From the NCBI GenBank assembly GCA_030429565.1, contig JAUIFE010000001.1:1054001-1118000 (forward strand): a DNA stretch of 64,000 nucleotides, written 5' to 3'. Each line of letters begins with the position of its first letter. Within the stretch, counting starts at the first letter, position 1. Position numbers and translations under genes: made by a program. Source of the stretch: Holophagae bacterium. Lineage in GTDB: Bacteria; Acidobacteriota; Holophagae; Acanthopleuribacterales; Acanthopleuribacteraceae. Positions 8,584-17,594 of the stretch are shown piece after piece. The notes beneath the pieces were generated by a model. That model did no database searches, was not told where the DNA came from, and saw nothing but the letters and a program-made list of their open reading frames with translations.

Positions 8584-11445
8584 ATGGGTAGTTTTCCCGC
8601 GCTCTCCAGCAGCCTCTCACGGTTTGGCTTTTGTGCGCTTTTCACATTGCTGCTTAGTTCCAGCATCATTTGGGCTCGTGGCCCCCTGCCAGGCATAAAT
8701 GCCGACAGCAAATTCATCATTTATTACGGCAGTGATTACACCGATCAAAACGGTGTGCTGAATCAAACGCTCATTAACGATTTGCGTCGCTTCGACGTCG
8801 TCGTCCTACAACCCAACCAACCCGGCTTCACACCCGCCGTGGTTGCCGCGCTTAAGGATGACAGCAACGGTGACGGCGTCGATTACGTCTTTGGTTACAT
8901 CAGTATCGGTGAAGATTTTCTCGCTACCGGTACGCCCGTTTACCAGCCCGACGACATCGCCCAACGCACCGGGCCCATGGTTTTGCGCGACGGCGTTTTG
9001 GTACCCAGCTTCCCTAATGGCGACGTGAACGGCATCGCTTCATTTTATATCGATGTGGAAACGCAAGCCCGTCAAAGTTGCAACGGCGGCCTTTTCATCA
9101 GCACCACCCGTTCTTGCGGCACGCGTGACTGCGCCAATCCCGGTCTGATCCTCGCCGACTGCGACCCGATCGAGGACGGCACCGCCGACCTCAATACCCA
9201 CTTTCTCGGCTACATGGTCCACCCCAACGCCGACTGGCGCACCATGATTAAAACCATGCGACGCGGCCGTTTTTCACCTTACCCCTCACGTCAAAACAAA
9301 GCGGGTTTGATGCAAATCGTCGGTCCGCGTCCCGACCAACAAGCCGATTTCAACGGCAACCTGACCGCAGCCATGGCCGACCCCGCCTACAATTACGGCA
9401 TGGACGGCTTCTTCCTCGACACGATTGATACCGCCGGCCCCTACAACGACATCAACTGGTATCCCTGGACGATTGGTGAAATGCAGGCCACCGTTAAAGC
9501 CATTTCCGAGGACACCGACCTCGCCGGCAGCTTTATCTTTGCCAATCGCGGCGGCTTCTTTTTCCAAGCTGGTTTGCAGAGCTTGGTTACCCAGGACTAT
9601 CCGATAGACTTCTCGATTGCCCCCTATGTCAACGCCTTCCTCTTCGAGAGCTACCTCTACGACAGCGCGCCGGGCGCCGCCGAAGGCCCCCTGGGTGAAA
9701 GCGAGTTTTTCGAAGATAACCGCGTCGTTCAACTGCCCAAAGTGCTTGCCGAAGCGAGCCGCGCCGATGGTTTCACCGTGTTCACGCTCGAGTACGATTC
9801 GGGTCGCTCGGCCGGTCGCGAAAGCGCGCTTATCGACAACGTCGTCGACAATACCCAAAAAGCCTTTGGCGCCACGACCTACCTGGCCACAAACGGCGAT
9901 CTCAACGGGATTAACACCACGCTCGCCGACCAACCCGACCTGCTTCCCGGCGACCAGACCCCGCCACAATGGCTCTCAACCGAATACGGGTTCCTTAATG
10001 GTTCGAACAGCTACCCGGCGCGTATCGGTCTGCAAACCGCCGTCAGCGGCGACCAGGCCGGCAGCGCGGTTCTCGCATGGGACGTCGCTCAGGATGCGTC
10101 CTTGCCGATTCGTTACGTTCTCTACAGCAGCACCAGTGATGACATCAGCCAAGCCGAACGACGTGTATTGGCCGGCGCCGACATCGTTCGTTCCGGTGAT
10201 TACAACCATAACCCGGCCAACGCCTTGCCTTTTCAAGTAACCCTCGACGATCTCGCCGACGGCACCCATTACTTCTGGATCCGCGCTCTTGATGCCGCCG
10301 GCAACGAAGACACCAACACCCGTTCACAGCGCCTCGTTATCGGCGCCGTGCCCAGCAACGCCACCTACCGTGTGAACGTCGACGGCAACCTCGATGAGTG
10401 GGCCGCATTTGCCGGTGCCGCCGTTGACAGCGACGATATCGCCGGCAGCGGTGAACAAATCGACCTGCTCGATCTGCAGTTTGCGCACAATGACGACAGC
10501 CTGTTCGTCGCCTACCGTCTGGATCGGCCGACCAACTTCAACACCTGGGGTTTCCAGCTTTACTTGGACACCGACCTGGACCGCAACACCGGCTTCACCA
10601 ACTACGAGACGTTCGCCGTCGGCGCCGACTATCTACTTCAGAGTGGTTCGCTTTTCGTCTGGCAAAACAACAGTTGGATCGCAACCGCGGCCAACGTTCA
10701 AAGCGCAAACGCCGCGCATGTGGAACTGGCAATACCCCTGGCGGCGCTGGGTTCACCGCGCCGTTTGCGCGCCGTATTTACCGGCAACAATGCCGCCTTG
10801 CCCGGCGCCGGCGATGCCGTTGACTTCGTCCCCGACGGTGGCGGCGCCGCCTTCCTGACCTATGACTTAAGCGCCGTGACCAATCCCGTCGCCACCGGTA
10901 CCATCACCGTCGGCGACGGTAGCGCCGCCGATTTTGCACCGCTGACCGCGTTCCCGGTTGACGCCGACGACATCGACCTCCCCGCCGGACAAACCGAAAA
11001 CATCGACTGGCGTTCAGTCACCATGGCCCACGACGACAACAACCTCTATTTTCTCTATGAAGCCTACGGCCTGATTCAGGTCGATTACTTCTTGCAAGTG
11101 TTCATTGATACCGACGGACGCCGCGATACCGGCTACACCGGCATCAGCGCTGAAATGCCCGTCGGCGCCGATTACATGATCGAAGGCCAGTGGTTGTATC
11201 GCTTCGACGGGACCGACCCAGCCCAATGGTCGGGCGCCTGGACCTGGCTGGGCGCGGTCGGTTATTCCTGGTTCTCCAACTACGGTGAAATCTTCATCCC
11301 GCGCCCTTGGATGAACGATCCCGCGCGTTTGCGCCTGTTCTTCAAAGGCCGCAACAGCGACGGTGCGGGCGGCGTGGTTGAGGACCTGTATCCCGACAAT
11401 GCCTTGATGCCTGGTGCCGAACCCTTCATCTACGTGGTTGATTGA
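8584..11445 (+). CDS. Secreted GH114-like glycosidase with C-terminal DOMON/CBM9-like modules
   Basis: A 953-residue exported protein. The signal peptide is about residues 1-36. The next ~430 residues resemble the TM1410/GH114 (endo-alpha-1,4-polygalactosaminidase-like) TIM barrel, with IIYYGSDY, FGYISIGED and GMDGFFLDTIDT motifs whose acidic residues are candidate catalytic groups. A fibronectin-like segment follows (about 510-590). Two similar modules then follow, with the pattern LQFAHNDDSLFVAYRL / MAHDDNNLYFLYEAYG and a conserved GADYLL/GADYMIEG, as in CBM9-like or DOMON-like binding domains. The perfectly spaced AGGAG fixes the start. A likely role is degrading or binding extracellular amino-sugar polysaccharide. 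The GH family is assigned from pattern only; substrate specificity is uncertain. Confidence 0.7.
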   Translation: MGSFPALSSSLSRFGFCALFTLLLSSSIIWARGPLPGINADSKFIIYYGSDYTDQNGVLNQTLINDLRRFDVVVLQPNQPGFTPAVVAALKDDSNGDGVDYVFGYISIGEDFLATGTPVYQPDDIAQRTGPMVLRDGVLVPSFPNGDVNGIASFYIDVETQARQSCNGGLFISTTRSCGTRDCANPGLILADCDPIEDGTADLNTHFLGYMVHPNADWRTMIKTMRRGRFSPYPSRQNKAGLMQIVGPRPDQQADFNGNLTAAMADPAYNYGMDGFFLDTIDTAGPYNDINWYPWTIGEMQATVKAISEDTDLAGSFIFANRGGFFFQAGLQSLVTQDYPIDFSIAPYVNAFLFESYLYDSAPGAAEGPLGESEFFEDNRVVQLPKVLAEASRADGFTVFTLEYDSGRSAGRESALIDNVVDNTQKAFGATTYLATNGDLNGINTTLADQPDLLPGDQTPPQWLSTEYGFLNGSNSYPARIGLQTAVSGDQAGSAVLAWDVAQDASLPIRYVLYSSTSDDISQAERRVLAGADIVRSGDYNHNPANALPFQVTLDDLADGTHYFWIRALDAAGNEDTNTRSQRLVIGAVPSNATYRVNVDGNLDEWAAFAGAAVDSDDIAGSGEQIDLLDLQFAHNDDSLFVAYRLDRPTNFNTWGFQLYLDTDLDRNTGFTNYETFAVGADYLLQSGSLFVWQNNSWIATAANVQSANAAHVELAIPLAALGSPRRLRAVFTGNNAALPGAGDAVDFVPDGGGAAFLTYDLSAVTNPVATGTITVGDGSAADFAPLTAFPVDADDIDLPAGQTENIDWRSVTMAHDDNNLYFLYEAYGLIQVDYFLQVFIDTDGRRDTGYTGISAEMPVGADYMIEGQWLYRFDGTDPAQWSGAWTWLGAVGYSWFSNYGEIFIPRPWMNDPARLRLFFKGRNSDGAGGVVEDLYPDNALMPGAEPFIYVVD

Positions 11446-11691
11446 TTCACTGACACCAGCGCCTGATCGCATCATTGGAACAAACCCGTTGAGAAACAAC
11501 GGCTACTGTTGCCGGTGAAACGAAACGGCCACCAACTGCAATAAACCTATTTAATCCAGACCTTTTAAACGGACCGCCGGTATGTTAGCCCATTGCTTTC
11601 ATACCGGCTTTTTATGTTATGGTCGCAGACAACCACGGCGCCTGCGCCACGACCCATTCTTCGATTCGCCATCCCCCTCAAGGAGCCTGCG

Positions 11692-12873
11692 ATGCCTCGC
11701 CAAACCGAACCCAACTGGCAACAACTACGTGACGAAACCCCGGCCTGCCGCAACATCCTTCATTTCAATAACGCGGGCGCGTCCCTCATGCCCGACCCGG
11801 TTTACCAAGCCGTGGTCGATCACCTCGACCTGGAACGCCGTCGCGGCGGCTACGAAGCAGCCGCCCTAACCGAAGCCGAACACGAAAGCTTTTACGCCAC
11901 GACCGCCCAACTCATCGGCGCCAAACCGGAGGAAATCGCTTACGTCGAAAACGCAACGCGCGCTTGGGACATGGCCTTTTACTCGGTGCCGCTTGCGCCA
12001 GGCGACCGCATCATCACCCATGCCGCCAGTTACGCCTCCAACTACTTAGCCTTCCTACAAACAGCGCAAAGGCGCGGCATTGAGATCGTGCATGCGCCTT
12101 CCGCTGCAAGTGGTCAAGTCGATGTCGCCGCGCTTGCCGACCTCATCGACAGCCGCACCAAACTCATTGCCCTCACCCATATTCCCACCAGCGGCGGTCT
12201 GATTAATCCCGCCGCCGCCGTCGGGGCCCTGGCCCGCGAGCGCGGTGTCTGGTTTTTGTTGGACGCCTGTCAATCGGTCGGCCAGATGCCGATTAACGTC
12301 GCCGCGATTGGCTGCCATATGCTGTCGGCGACGGGTCGTAAGTTCCTGCGCGGGCCACGCGGCACGGGTTTTCTCTATGTTAATCACGCCATCATAAACC
12401 AACTCGATCCGCCGTTTATCGACCTGCACGCGGCGACCTGGACCGCACCCGACCGCTACGAATTCCGCACCGGTGCGCGTCGTTTCGAAAACTGGGAGAG
12501 TTTTTTGGCGGGCAAAATCGGCTTACGCCGCGCCATGACCTACGCACTTGATATCGGCCTCGACGCGATTCGCAGCCGCAACCGCTTCTTGGCGGACACT
12601 TTGCGCCATCGCCTTGGCGATGTCGCCGGCGTCACGGTTCAGGATCGCGGCGAGGATAAGGCCGCCATCGTCACCTTCACCAAAAACGATGAAGACGCGC
12701 ACCAAATTGCCGCGCGTTTGTTCGCACATGACATCAACGTTTCGGTCAGCACGCAGGAATACGCGCGCTTGGATCTCGAACCCCGTAACTTAACGGCTGT
12801 CGTCCGCGCCTCGGTTCATTACTACAACACCGAGGACGAGATCGAACGTTTTTGCGCGGCCTTAGCCAACTAA
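11692..12873 (+). CDS. Class V aminotransferase / cysteine desulfurase-like PLP enzyme
   Basis: A 393-residue cytoplasmic PLP enzyme of fold type I, class V. Recognised blocks are ILHFNNAGASLMP at the N-terminus, the PLP-contacting IALTHIPTSGG and LLDACQSVGQMP, and SATGRKFLRGPRGTGF, in which Lys217 is the expected Schiff-base lysine. AAGGAG at 11680-11685 places the start at ATG 11692, not at longer in-frame options. No iscU/sufE partner lies nearby, and the N-terminal FNNAG block resembles the isopenicillin-N-epimerase/EgtE-like branch more than NifS/IscS. The reaction could be desulfuration, C-S lyase or epimerisation. The gene is isolated between terminators. Confidence 0.82.
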   Translation: MPRQTEPNWQQLRDETPACRNILHFNNAGASLMPDPVYQAVVDHLDLERRRGGYEAAALTEAEHESFYATTAQLIGAKPEEIAYVENATRAWDMAFYSVPLAPGDRIITHAASYASNYLAFLQTAQRRGIEIVHAPSAASGQVDVAALADLIDSRTKLIALTHIPTSGGLINPAAAVGALARERGVWFLLDACQSVGQMPINVAAIGCHMLSATGRKFLRGPRGTGFLYVNHAIINQLDPPFIDLHAATWTAPDRYEFRTGARRFENWESFLAGKIGLRRAMTYALDIGLDAIRSRNRFLADTLRHRLGDVAGVTVQDRGEDKAAIVTFTKNDEDAHQIAARLFAHDINVSVSTQEYARLDLEPRNLTAVVRASVHYYNTEDEIERFCAALAN

Positions 12874-12914
12874 TGCAAAAGGGGATCTGGAAAAAGTCCC
12901 TGTCCCTGTTTTGA

Positions 12915-12955
12915 GAAAGCCCATCAACCTCGAGAACCGAGATTAATGGGCTTTC
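12915..12955. terminator. Bidirectional terminator between convergent genes
   Basis: GAAAGCCCAT (12915-12924) pairs with ATGGGCTTTC (12946-12955), with an inner CTCG/CGAG hairpin. It sits between the end of the aminotransferase and the end of the - strand DOMON gene. T residues follow it on the + strand; the - strand side is less clear. Confidence 0.65.
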
Positions 12956-13009
12956 CTTTGTTCTAGGCGGCTATATGAACTTGGATTAAAAAGCGTCCCG
13001 CTTTTGGAT

Positions 13010-14383
13010 TTAGAGTTCGGCGAGGATTTTGGCGCGTAGTTTCTGGTACTCGGCTTCAGTAATCAGCTTTTCGTCGCGCAACTGTTGCAATTCGCGCAGG
13101 CGTTCGACGGTGCTGCGCTGTGGGGTATCGTCGTCGGTCGGCGTGTCCAACAGGGTATCGACTTGCGATTTGGGCGTGGTGGGAATCACGTGCGGCGGCG
13201 CGTCAACGAGCGGCTTGCGGGTCGGGGGCTTGATGCCTTGCTTAACCACATCGGAGCGCGTAATTACCGGCTTACCCTCACCGCGCTGTGGTGTGTTGTC
13301 GCGTGTTTCACGGGTAGGTTTCGACGGTTCTCGATCACCCGCCATGCGGTTGGCGACAGCGACCCGTTCGGTGACGTGCAAGCTCACGGAGGCGGGCCGC
13401 GCCTCAACCTCGACGGGATAGGCGGCGGTCAGAGAATCGTTCCAAGGCACCATCGGCAACGCGGGCAAGGCGGCCAATTGCTTTTCGTTCACGTCAAAGG
13501 TGGCGAGCATCCGTTTTTGGAAAGCGACGTTGGGGTAAAGCACATCGACAATCGGCGGCTGATCGGCGTCGGCGTCGAGCTCCAGGCCAAACTGTTCGAT
13601 AGCACGGCCGCGCGCAAGCGGCTGAATCATCAAACCGCGTACAACACCTTGGTAACCCATAAAGCGCCAATCGAGGCGTTGCTCAGGGTCGGCACCGCTG
13701 ACAACAACGAGGTAACGCCAATCGGGTTGCGCTTTGCCGGCGAGGAAATCGTTGGGCACCAGAAACTCAATCGCGTTGCCGCGCACGCGAATGCGGGTTG
13801 GGAAAAAAAACTCTTTTTCAACGAGTTGATCGACCTCTTTTTTGAGGGCACGGGCAGCTTCGCGGTTGAGGTTGCCGAGGCGACGGCGCTCCTGCTCACG
13901 GCGCGCCTTGAGCATAAAATCCTTTAATAAGGAGCGTGCTTCGGGCGGGCGCGGCGTCAAACAAACCGTTTTTTCCCAACGAGTTCGCTCATGTAACTGA
14001 ATGCGGCGACCAGGCAGCGAGACGGCATTGCCGGAGGCCGGGATACCGTCGGTATCGATGTAGATGTCAACGTTGAGGTTAAAAAAGTCGTGACGCAGAA
14101 AGTTGGAAAGCGGCTCCGGCGAGTCGCGCGACGTCCGGGTTCCGACGGTGCGCACTTTGTTGGCAAAAACGACGCGAAACAGCGTGCCTTTACGGTCGGC
14201 TTTGGCTTCGAAACGCACCAAATCGAGGTCACCTTTGGCGTAATCGCCGTTGGCCGGGTACAAAATGGCGCCGGCGCCGAAATCATCGCCACGGGGATCC
14301 TCGACCGAAAACAAAACATCATCGCCGGCAAACGCGCCGAGAAACAGCACCGCGATCATCCAGAAACACATCATACGCAACAT
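13010..14383 (-). CDS. Secreted glucodextranase-type DOMON protein with SHOCT-like tail
   Basis: A 457-residue exported protein. The signal peptide is about residues 1-19 (MLRMMCFWMIAVLFLGAFAG). Residues about 20-330 match the glucodextranase C-terminal (DOMON-like) domain: it opens with DPRGDDFGAGAILYPA and has strand blocks such as NLNVDIYIDTDG. A basic, low-complexity linker follows. The final ~30 residues (LQQLRDEKLITEAEYQKLR) form a SHOCT-like helical hairpin. AGGTGG four bases before the ATG supports the start. It is the last gene downstream of the maltodextrin operon but is separated by a strong terminator, so it is probably independently expressed or read through at low level. It is likely a periplasmic or surface glucan-binding protein; no catalytic domain is present. 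Confidence 0.72.
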   Translation of the reverse strand: MLRMMCFWMIAVLFLGAFAGDDVLFSVEDPRGDDFGAGAILYPANGDYAKGDLDLVRFEAKADRKGTLFRVVFANKVRTVGTRTSRDSPEPLSNFLRHDFFNLNVDIYIDTDGIPASGNAVSLPGRRIQLHERTRWEKTVCLTPRPPEARSLLKDFMLKARREQERRRLGNLNREAARALKKEVDQLVEKEFFFPTRIRVRGNAIEFLVPNDFLAGKAQPDWRYLVVVSGADPEQRLDWRFMGYQGVVRGLMIQPLARGRAIEQFGLELDADADQPPIVDVLYPNVAFQKRMLATFDVNEKQLAALPALPMVPWNDSLTAAYPVEVEARPASVSLHVTERVAVANRMAGDREPSKPTRETRDNTPQRGEGKPVITRSDVVKQGIKPPTRKPLVDAPPHVIPTTPKSQVDTLLDTPTDDDTPQRSTVERLRELQQLRDEKLITEAEYQKLRAKILAEL

Positions 14384-14592
14384 GCAACCACCTGAGCATC
14401 AATCATATTTGAGCAGAATCCGCTTGGCCGACACACCTTCGCGGCAACGCCACAAAGGTTCGTCATCTGAATGTAAGGATAGGTTCGCGAAGCGGGCTAC
14501 GCGCAGTTTAACCCAAGCGACACGGTCGGCAACAGGTTATGGCGGTTTTCTCTTCGGCCAGGGCGCGCCGGCGAGTCAACCACCTGTTGAGA

Positions 14593-14640
14593 GAAAAACC
14601 CTCCGCGGTCGAGGGGGGTCGATGCCGCGGAGGGTTTTTC
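14593..14640 (-). terminator. Very strong terminator after the porin-like gene
   Basis: A perfect 16-bp stem, 14593-14608 with 14625-14640, is closed by A/T runs. It lies 24 bases past the stop of the barrel gene on the - strand and closes the sugar-uptake operon. Confidence 0.92.
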
Positions 14641-14663
14641 AGGGGGAAGGTCCACGGAATCGG

Positions 14664-16676
14664 TTAGAACTGAACCTTCATGAAGGCTTTCAAACGGTAG
14701 TGATCGAAATCAACGGAAGCGGTTGAAATCGGGACATGCACGTGTGGCACTTCGATTTGCGGGCTGGTCGGGTTGAATTCCACCACTTGGCCGTTTTCGC
14801 CGCGGTAGAAACGCGGGTCGTAGGTGCCGTTAATCCACTGAGCGTTGAGGCCAAACTCCATGCCGGACAAAAAGTACTTGATGATGACGGCAAGTTTGTC
14901 GCGCTCGTGGTCACCGGTCATGTAGTTGATCCAGCCGAACTCGGGCTCCCAGGATTCCATCCACGGAGGGGTCACGTCGACGGTACCGTCGAAGAGATCG
15001 ACTTCGTAACGCTCCAACCACAGTTCGACGAACAGGTCTTCGGTGGCCTGCGTGCCCAAGCTCAGTGAGAGGGTGGTGTAGTCGGCTTCGCGGTCATCGT
15101 AATTGACGTGATCCACGGTGCTGATGCGGTAGGCATCGGCCAGGTTTTGGCTGTCCGTGACGCGTTTGTCTTCGTCGTCGATGGTTTTGTATTTGAACTT
15201 GAGTTCCAAACCTTCGCCGATGTCGAAGATGTAGCTGCCTTTCACCAACATAATGGTGGTTTCTTTTTCCTGGTAGGGCGAGAACGGGGAGCGCCAGTCG
15301 CCGCCGACACCCCAAGAACGGACACCGTCCATGGTGGGGAACAAGCAGGGTTCGCCGCCACAGTTCTGCCAGTTGGAGTTGTAATCGACGTAGGTGTATT
15401 CGGCTTCCATTTCCAGGTCGCCGATAGACCACTTGGGTACCACGGTGAAACCCTTCCAGCCAACGACAGATTCAGACATCGACTCGTCGAAGTCGGTGAA
15501 GTCATTGTCAGCCATGATGGAAATGACCTGGTGGGCATGGCTGTCCCAGCCACCATAACCGATGCCGGCACGCGAGCTGCCGCGACCGTTGTCGCCGATG
15601 TTGTAGTCGGGACGGCTCCAGCCCCAGGCACCGTCGTGACCTTCGGTCAGCAACACGTCGGACTCACGGCGCGCGGCCATAACCGATTGATAACCGGCAC
15701 CAAAATCAAAGTACTCGATGTTGATGGTCACGGCGTCAAAGAGGTCGTTGAGGTCGAGGTTGAGCTTCAGGGCGGTATCGGACTCGTCGTCGATCAGCGT
15801 GGGCGTGAAGCGCACAAAATTCACCGATCCGTCGCCGTTGGTGGCGAAGGTGGTCGCGAAATCGGACGCATAGTAGGCGCCGCCAAGATCAACGGTATCG
15901 CTGGGTGACCAGTTGAATTTCACACCCAAAACGGAGTTGCGATAACGCTGGGTCAGATCGACACCGTCGCGGTTATCGATGTCGTTCACGTCGATTTCCT
16001 CGTCGCGAATGTACTGGGCGATCCCGGTGATATTGAAGCTGTTACCGCTGTCGTAGTTGAGTTGCAGTGCGTAGGCGGCGTCCATTTGGTGCAGATCACC
16101 GGTGGTGAAACCGGGACCGGCGTAAAGCTTGGGCAAGCTGACGCGGGCAAAGTCCCAGCGGAACTTTTTCTCGTCGGGCTCGCTGCCCTGCAACAGGATG
16201 CCGCTGACGTTGTCGCGGTCGATGTAACGAATTTTACCAATGGTGAAGGCGTCGAACTGACCCCAGTCGTTGGAACCGACCACGGCCGAATCAAACCAGC
16301 GGTAGCCTGGGGTGACGCGCACGTAGGCACCGCGAAACTTCATGTACTGGGCCGAACGGGGATCGTTTTCGTCATCGGCGAAACCGCCGCCGTTGGTCCA
16401 AAAGTTGCGGTCGAAACGGGCCTTCAGACGGCCGCCGATCTCGATTTGGCGCGATACTTTCGAGCGAAACATCAATTCGAATTCCGTGCCCTGGCCTTGA
16501 TCACCGTTGCCGAATTCCGCGTTGTTGTAAAGTGCGTCGTTAACACGGCGGTTGCCGTCCAGAAACTTGGTGTAAATGTTCCCGAAGAATTCAATACCCT
16601 GCTTGTTCTGGGCTTGGCAAAGCGGCGCCGCGAAAACGACGAGAATTAGAAGATAAAAAAGCCGGCGTCCATTCAT
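14664..16676 (-). CDS. Outer-membrane beta-barrel (porin-like) protein of the sugar operon
   Basis: A 670-residue exported protein. The signal peptide is about residues 1-22, ending PLCQAQ. The remainder alternates aromatic/hydrophobic and polar residues in repeated strands and ends in phenylalanine (YRLKAFMKVQF), the classic outer-membrane barrel terminus. AAGGAG seven bases before ATG 16676 fixes the start; a slightly longer frame has no ribosome site. Its position directly after the ABC importer and DOMON genes suggests an outer-membrane pore or receptor for alpha-glucan oligosaccharides, similar in role to LamB but without recognised LamB sequence features. The porin reading comes from architecture and context. 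The strong terminator after it closes the operon. Confidence 0.7.
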   Translation of the reverse strand: MNGRRLFYLLILVVFAAPLCQAQNKQGIEFFGNIYTKFLDGNRRVNDALYNNAEFGNGDQGQGTEFELMFRSKVSRQIEIGGRLKARFDRNFWTNGGGFADDENDPRSAQYMKFRGAYVRVTPGYRWFDSAVVGSNDWGQFDAFTIGKIRYIDRDNVSGILLQGSEPDEKKFRWDFARVSLPKLYAGPGFTTGDLHQMDAAYALQLNYDSGNSFNITGIAQYIRDEEIDVNDIDNRDGVDLTQRYRNSVLGVKFNWSPSDTVDLGGAYYASDFATTFATNGDGSVNFVRFTPTLIDDESDTALKLNLDLNDLFDAVTINIEYFDFGAGYQSVMAARRESDVLLTEGHDGAWGWSRPDYNIGDNGRGSSRAGIGYGGWDSHAHQVISIMADNDFTDFDESMSESVVGWKGFTVVPKWSIGDLEMEAEYTYVDYNSNWQNCGGEPCLFPTMDGVRSWGVGGDWRSPFSPYQEKETTIMLVKGSYIFDIGEGLELKFKYKTIDDEDKRVTDSQNLADAYRISTVDHVNYDDREADYTTLSLSLGTQATEDLFVELWLERYEVDLFDGTVDVTPPWMESWEPEFGWINYMTGDHERDKLAVIIKYFLSGMEFGLNAQWINGTYDPRFYRGENGQVVEFNPTSPQIEVPHVHVPISTASVDFDHYRLKAFMKVQF

Positions 16677-16711
16677 GAACCTACTCCTTGCTGTCAAAAA
16701 AGAGGATAAAA

Positions 16712-17503
16712 TTACTTCGCGCGCACCATATTCAGGACGGCCTGTTTGCCGTTGCCTTCTTCGTCACACTCATACTTGAGCATGTCGTATTGGGCTTGTT
16801 TCTCGGCATCTTCGCCCTTACCGGCGCCGGCGAGAATGTCGGCCACGTGGGGGTCGCAATCACCGTCATTGCCGCCGCCGAAACGGTGCTGGCCTTCAAA
16901 TTCGTTAACCTTGCGGGTCAGCAGATCGGTTTTGCCGGGAAAACCTTCGTTGGACTGAACTACAACTTGGTAACCCCATTCGGCGGGATCACCTTCACCG
17001 AGGTCGGCCAATTTAACCGAACCGCTAATTGACTTGCCTTTACCGTTGGTGCGGCTGGGCACAACGATGTCGTCAATCATGTCGGCAGCCTTTTCCTTGG
17101 CTTCGGAAGTAACGCGCGATTTAGACTGAGGCGACAGAATCACCACTTTGTCCCAAGCGCTGTCGGCGGAGAAGGTAACATTCGTGCCAGGAACACCTTC
17201 GGTGTGACCGCCCTCTTTGGTGTCGATAAAGATGAACACCATTTGCACGGAAAAGCCGGTGCCCATGCCCCAGGGGTCGTCGAGTTTTTGGGCGACGGAG
17301 ACTTCGAACTCAACTTTTTTGCCTTTGCTTTTAACCGACAGTTCGGTCAGGTCAAAAGAACCGGGACGATAAACAGCGTCGGTGGGATAGATATAACCGC
17401 CGGGACCGTCGTCGTCGCCGGTGGGATCTTTAAAGGTAACCTCGCCGGCCATGGCCAGGCTGCACAGGCCTGCAAGCAGCAAACCAAACCATTGTTTTTT
17501 CAT
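16712..17503 (-). CDS. Secreted glucodextranase-type DOMON protein
   Basis: A 263-residue exported protein. The signal peptide is residues 1-19, with cleavage after AMA. Almost all the rest is one glucodextranase C-terminal DOMON-like domain, starting FKDPTGDDDGPGGYIYP and including VFIFIDTKEGGH. AGGAG seven bases upstream supports ATG 17503. It lies between malG and the porin-like gene, 35 bases from the latter, so it is very likely co-transcribed. It is the second protein of this domain in the cluster (the other ends at 13010), suggesting a pair of periplasmic or surface alpha-glucan binders feeding the importer. No hydrolase domain is attached, unlike in the founding glucodextranase. Confidence 0.78.
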   Translation of the reverse strand: MKKQWFGLLLAGLCSLAMAGEVTFKDPTGDDDGPGGYIYPTDAVYRPGSFDLTELSVKSKGKKVEFEVSVAQKLDDPWGMGTGFSVQMVFIFIDTKEGGHTEGVPGTNVTFSADSAWDKVVILSPQSKSRVTSEAKEKAADMIDDIVVPSRTNGKGKSISGSVKLADLGEGDPAEWGYQVVVQSNEGFPGKTDLLTRKVNEFEGQHRFGGGNDGDCDPHVADILAGAGKGEDAEKQAQYDMLKYECDEEGNGKQAVLNMVRAK

Positions 17504-17528
17504 AGTCGTTCTCCTAATCGTATGTCGT

Positions 17529-17542
17529 CCCGGCATGCCGGG
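17529..17542. repeat. Intercistronic palindrome between malG and the DOMON gene
   Basis: CCCGGCATGCCGGG is a perfect 14-base palindrome in the 91-base gap after malG. No T-run follows on the - strand, so it is more likely an RNA stability or processing hairpin, or an operator, than a terminator. Confidence 0.55.
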
Positions 17543-17594
17543 TCACGACGGCGGTGGGGGCGTCCACGCGGCGAGGCCGTGCGGGGCTTGTCGC

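Noticed and set aside
9286..9969. Open frame of about 227 codons opposite the GH114-like gene
   Set aside because: Antisense shadow within a conserved domain; composition typical of reverse-frame translation.
13085..13927. Open frame of about 280 codons opposite the SHOCT/DOMON gene
   Set aside because: Antisense to a gene with signal peptide, domain match and ribosome site; the frame itself resembles nothing.
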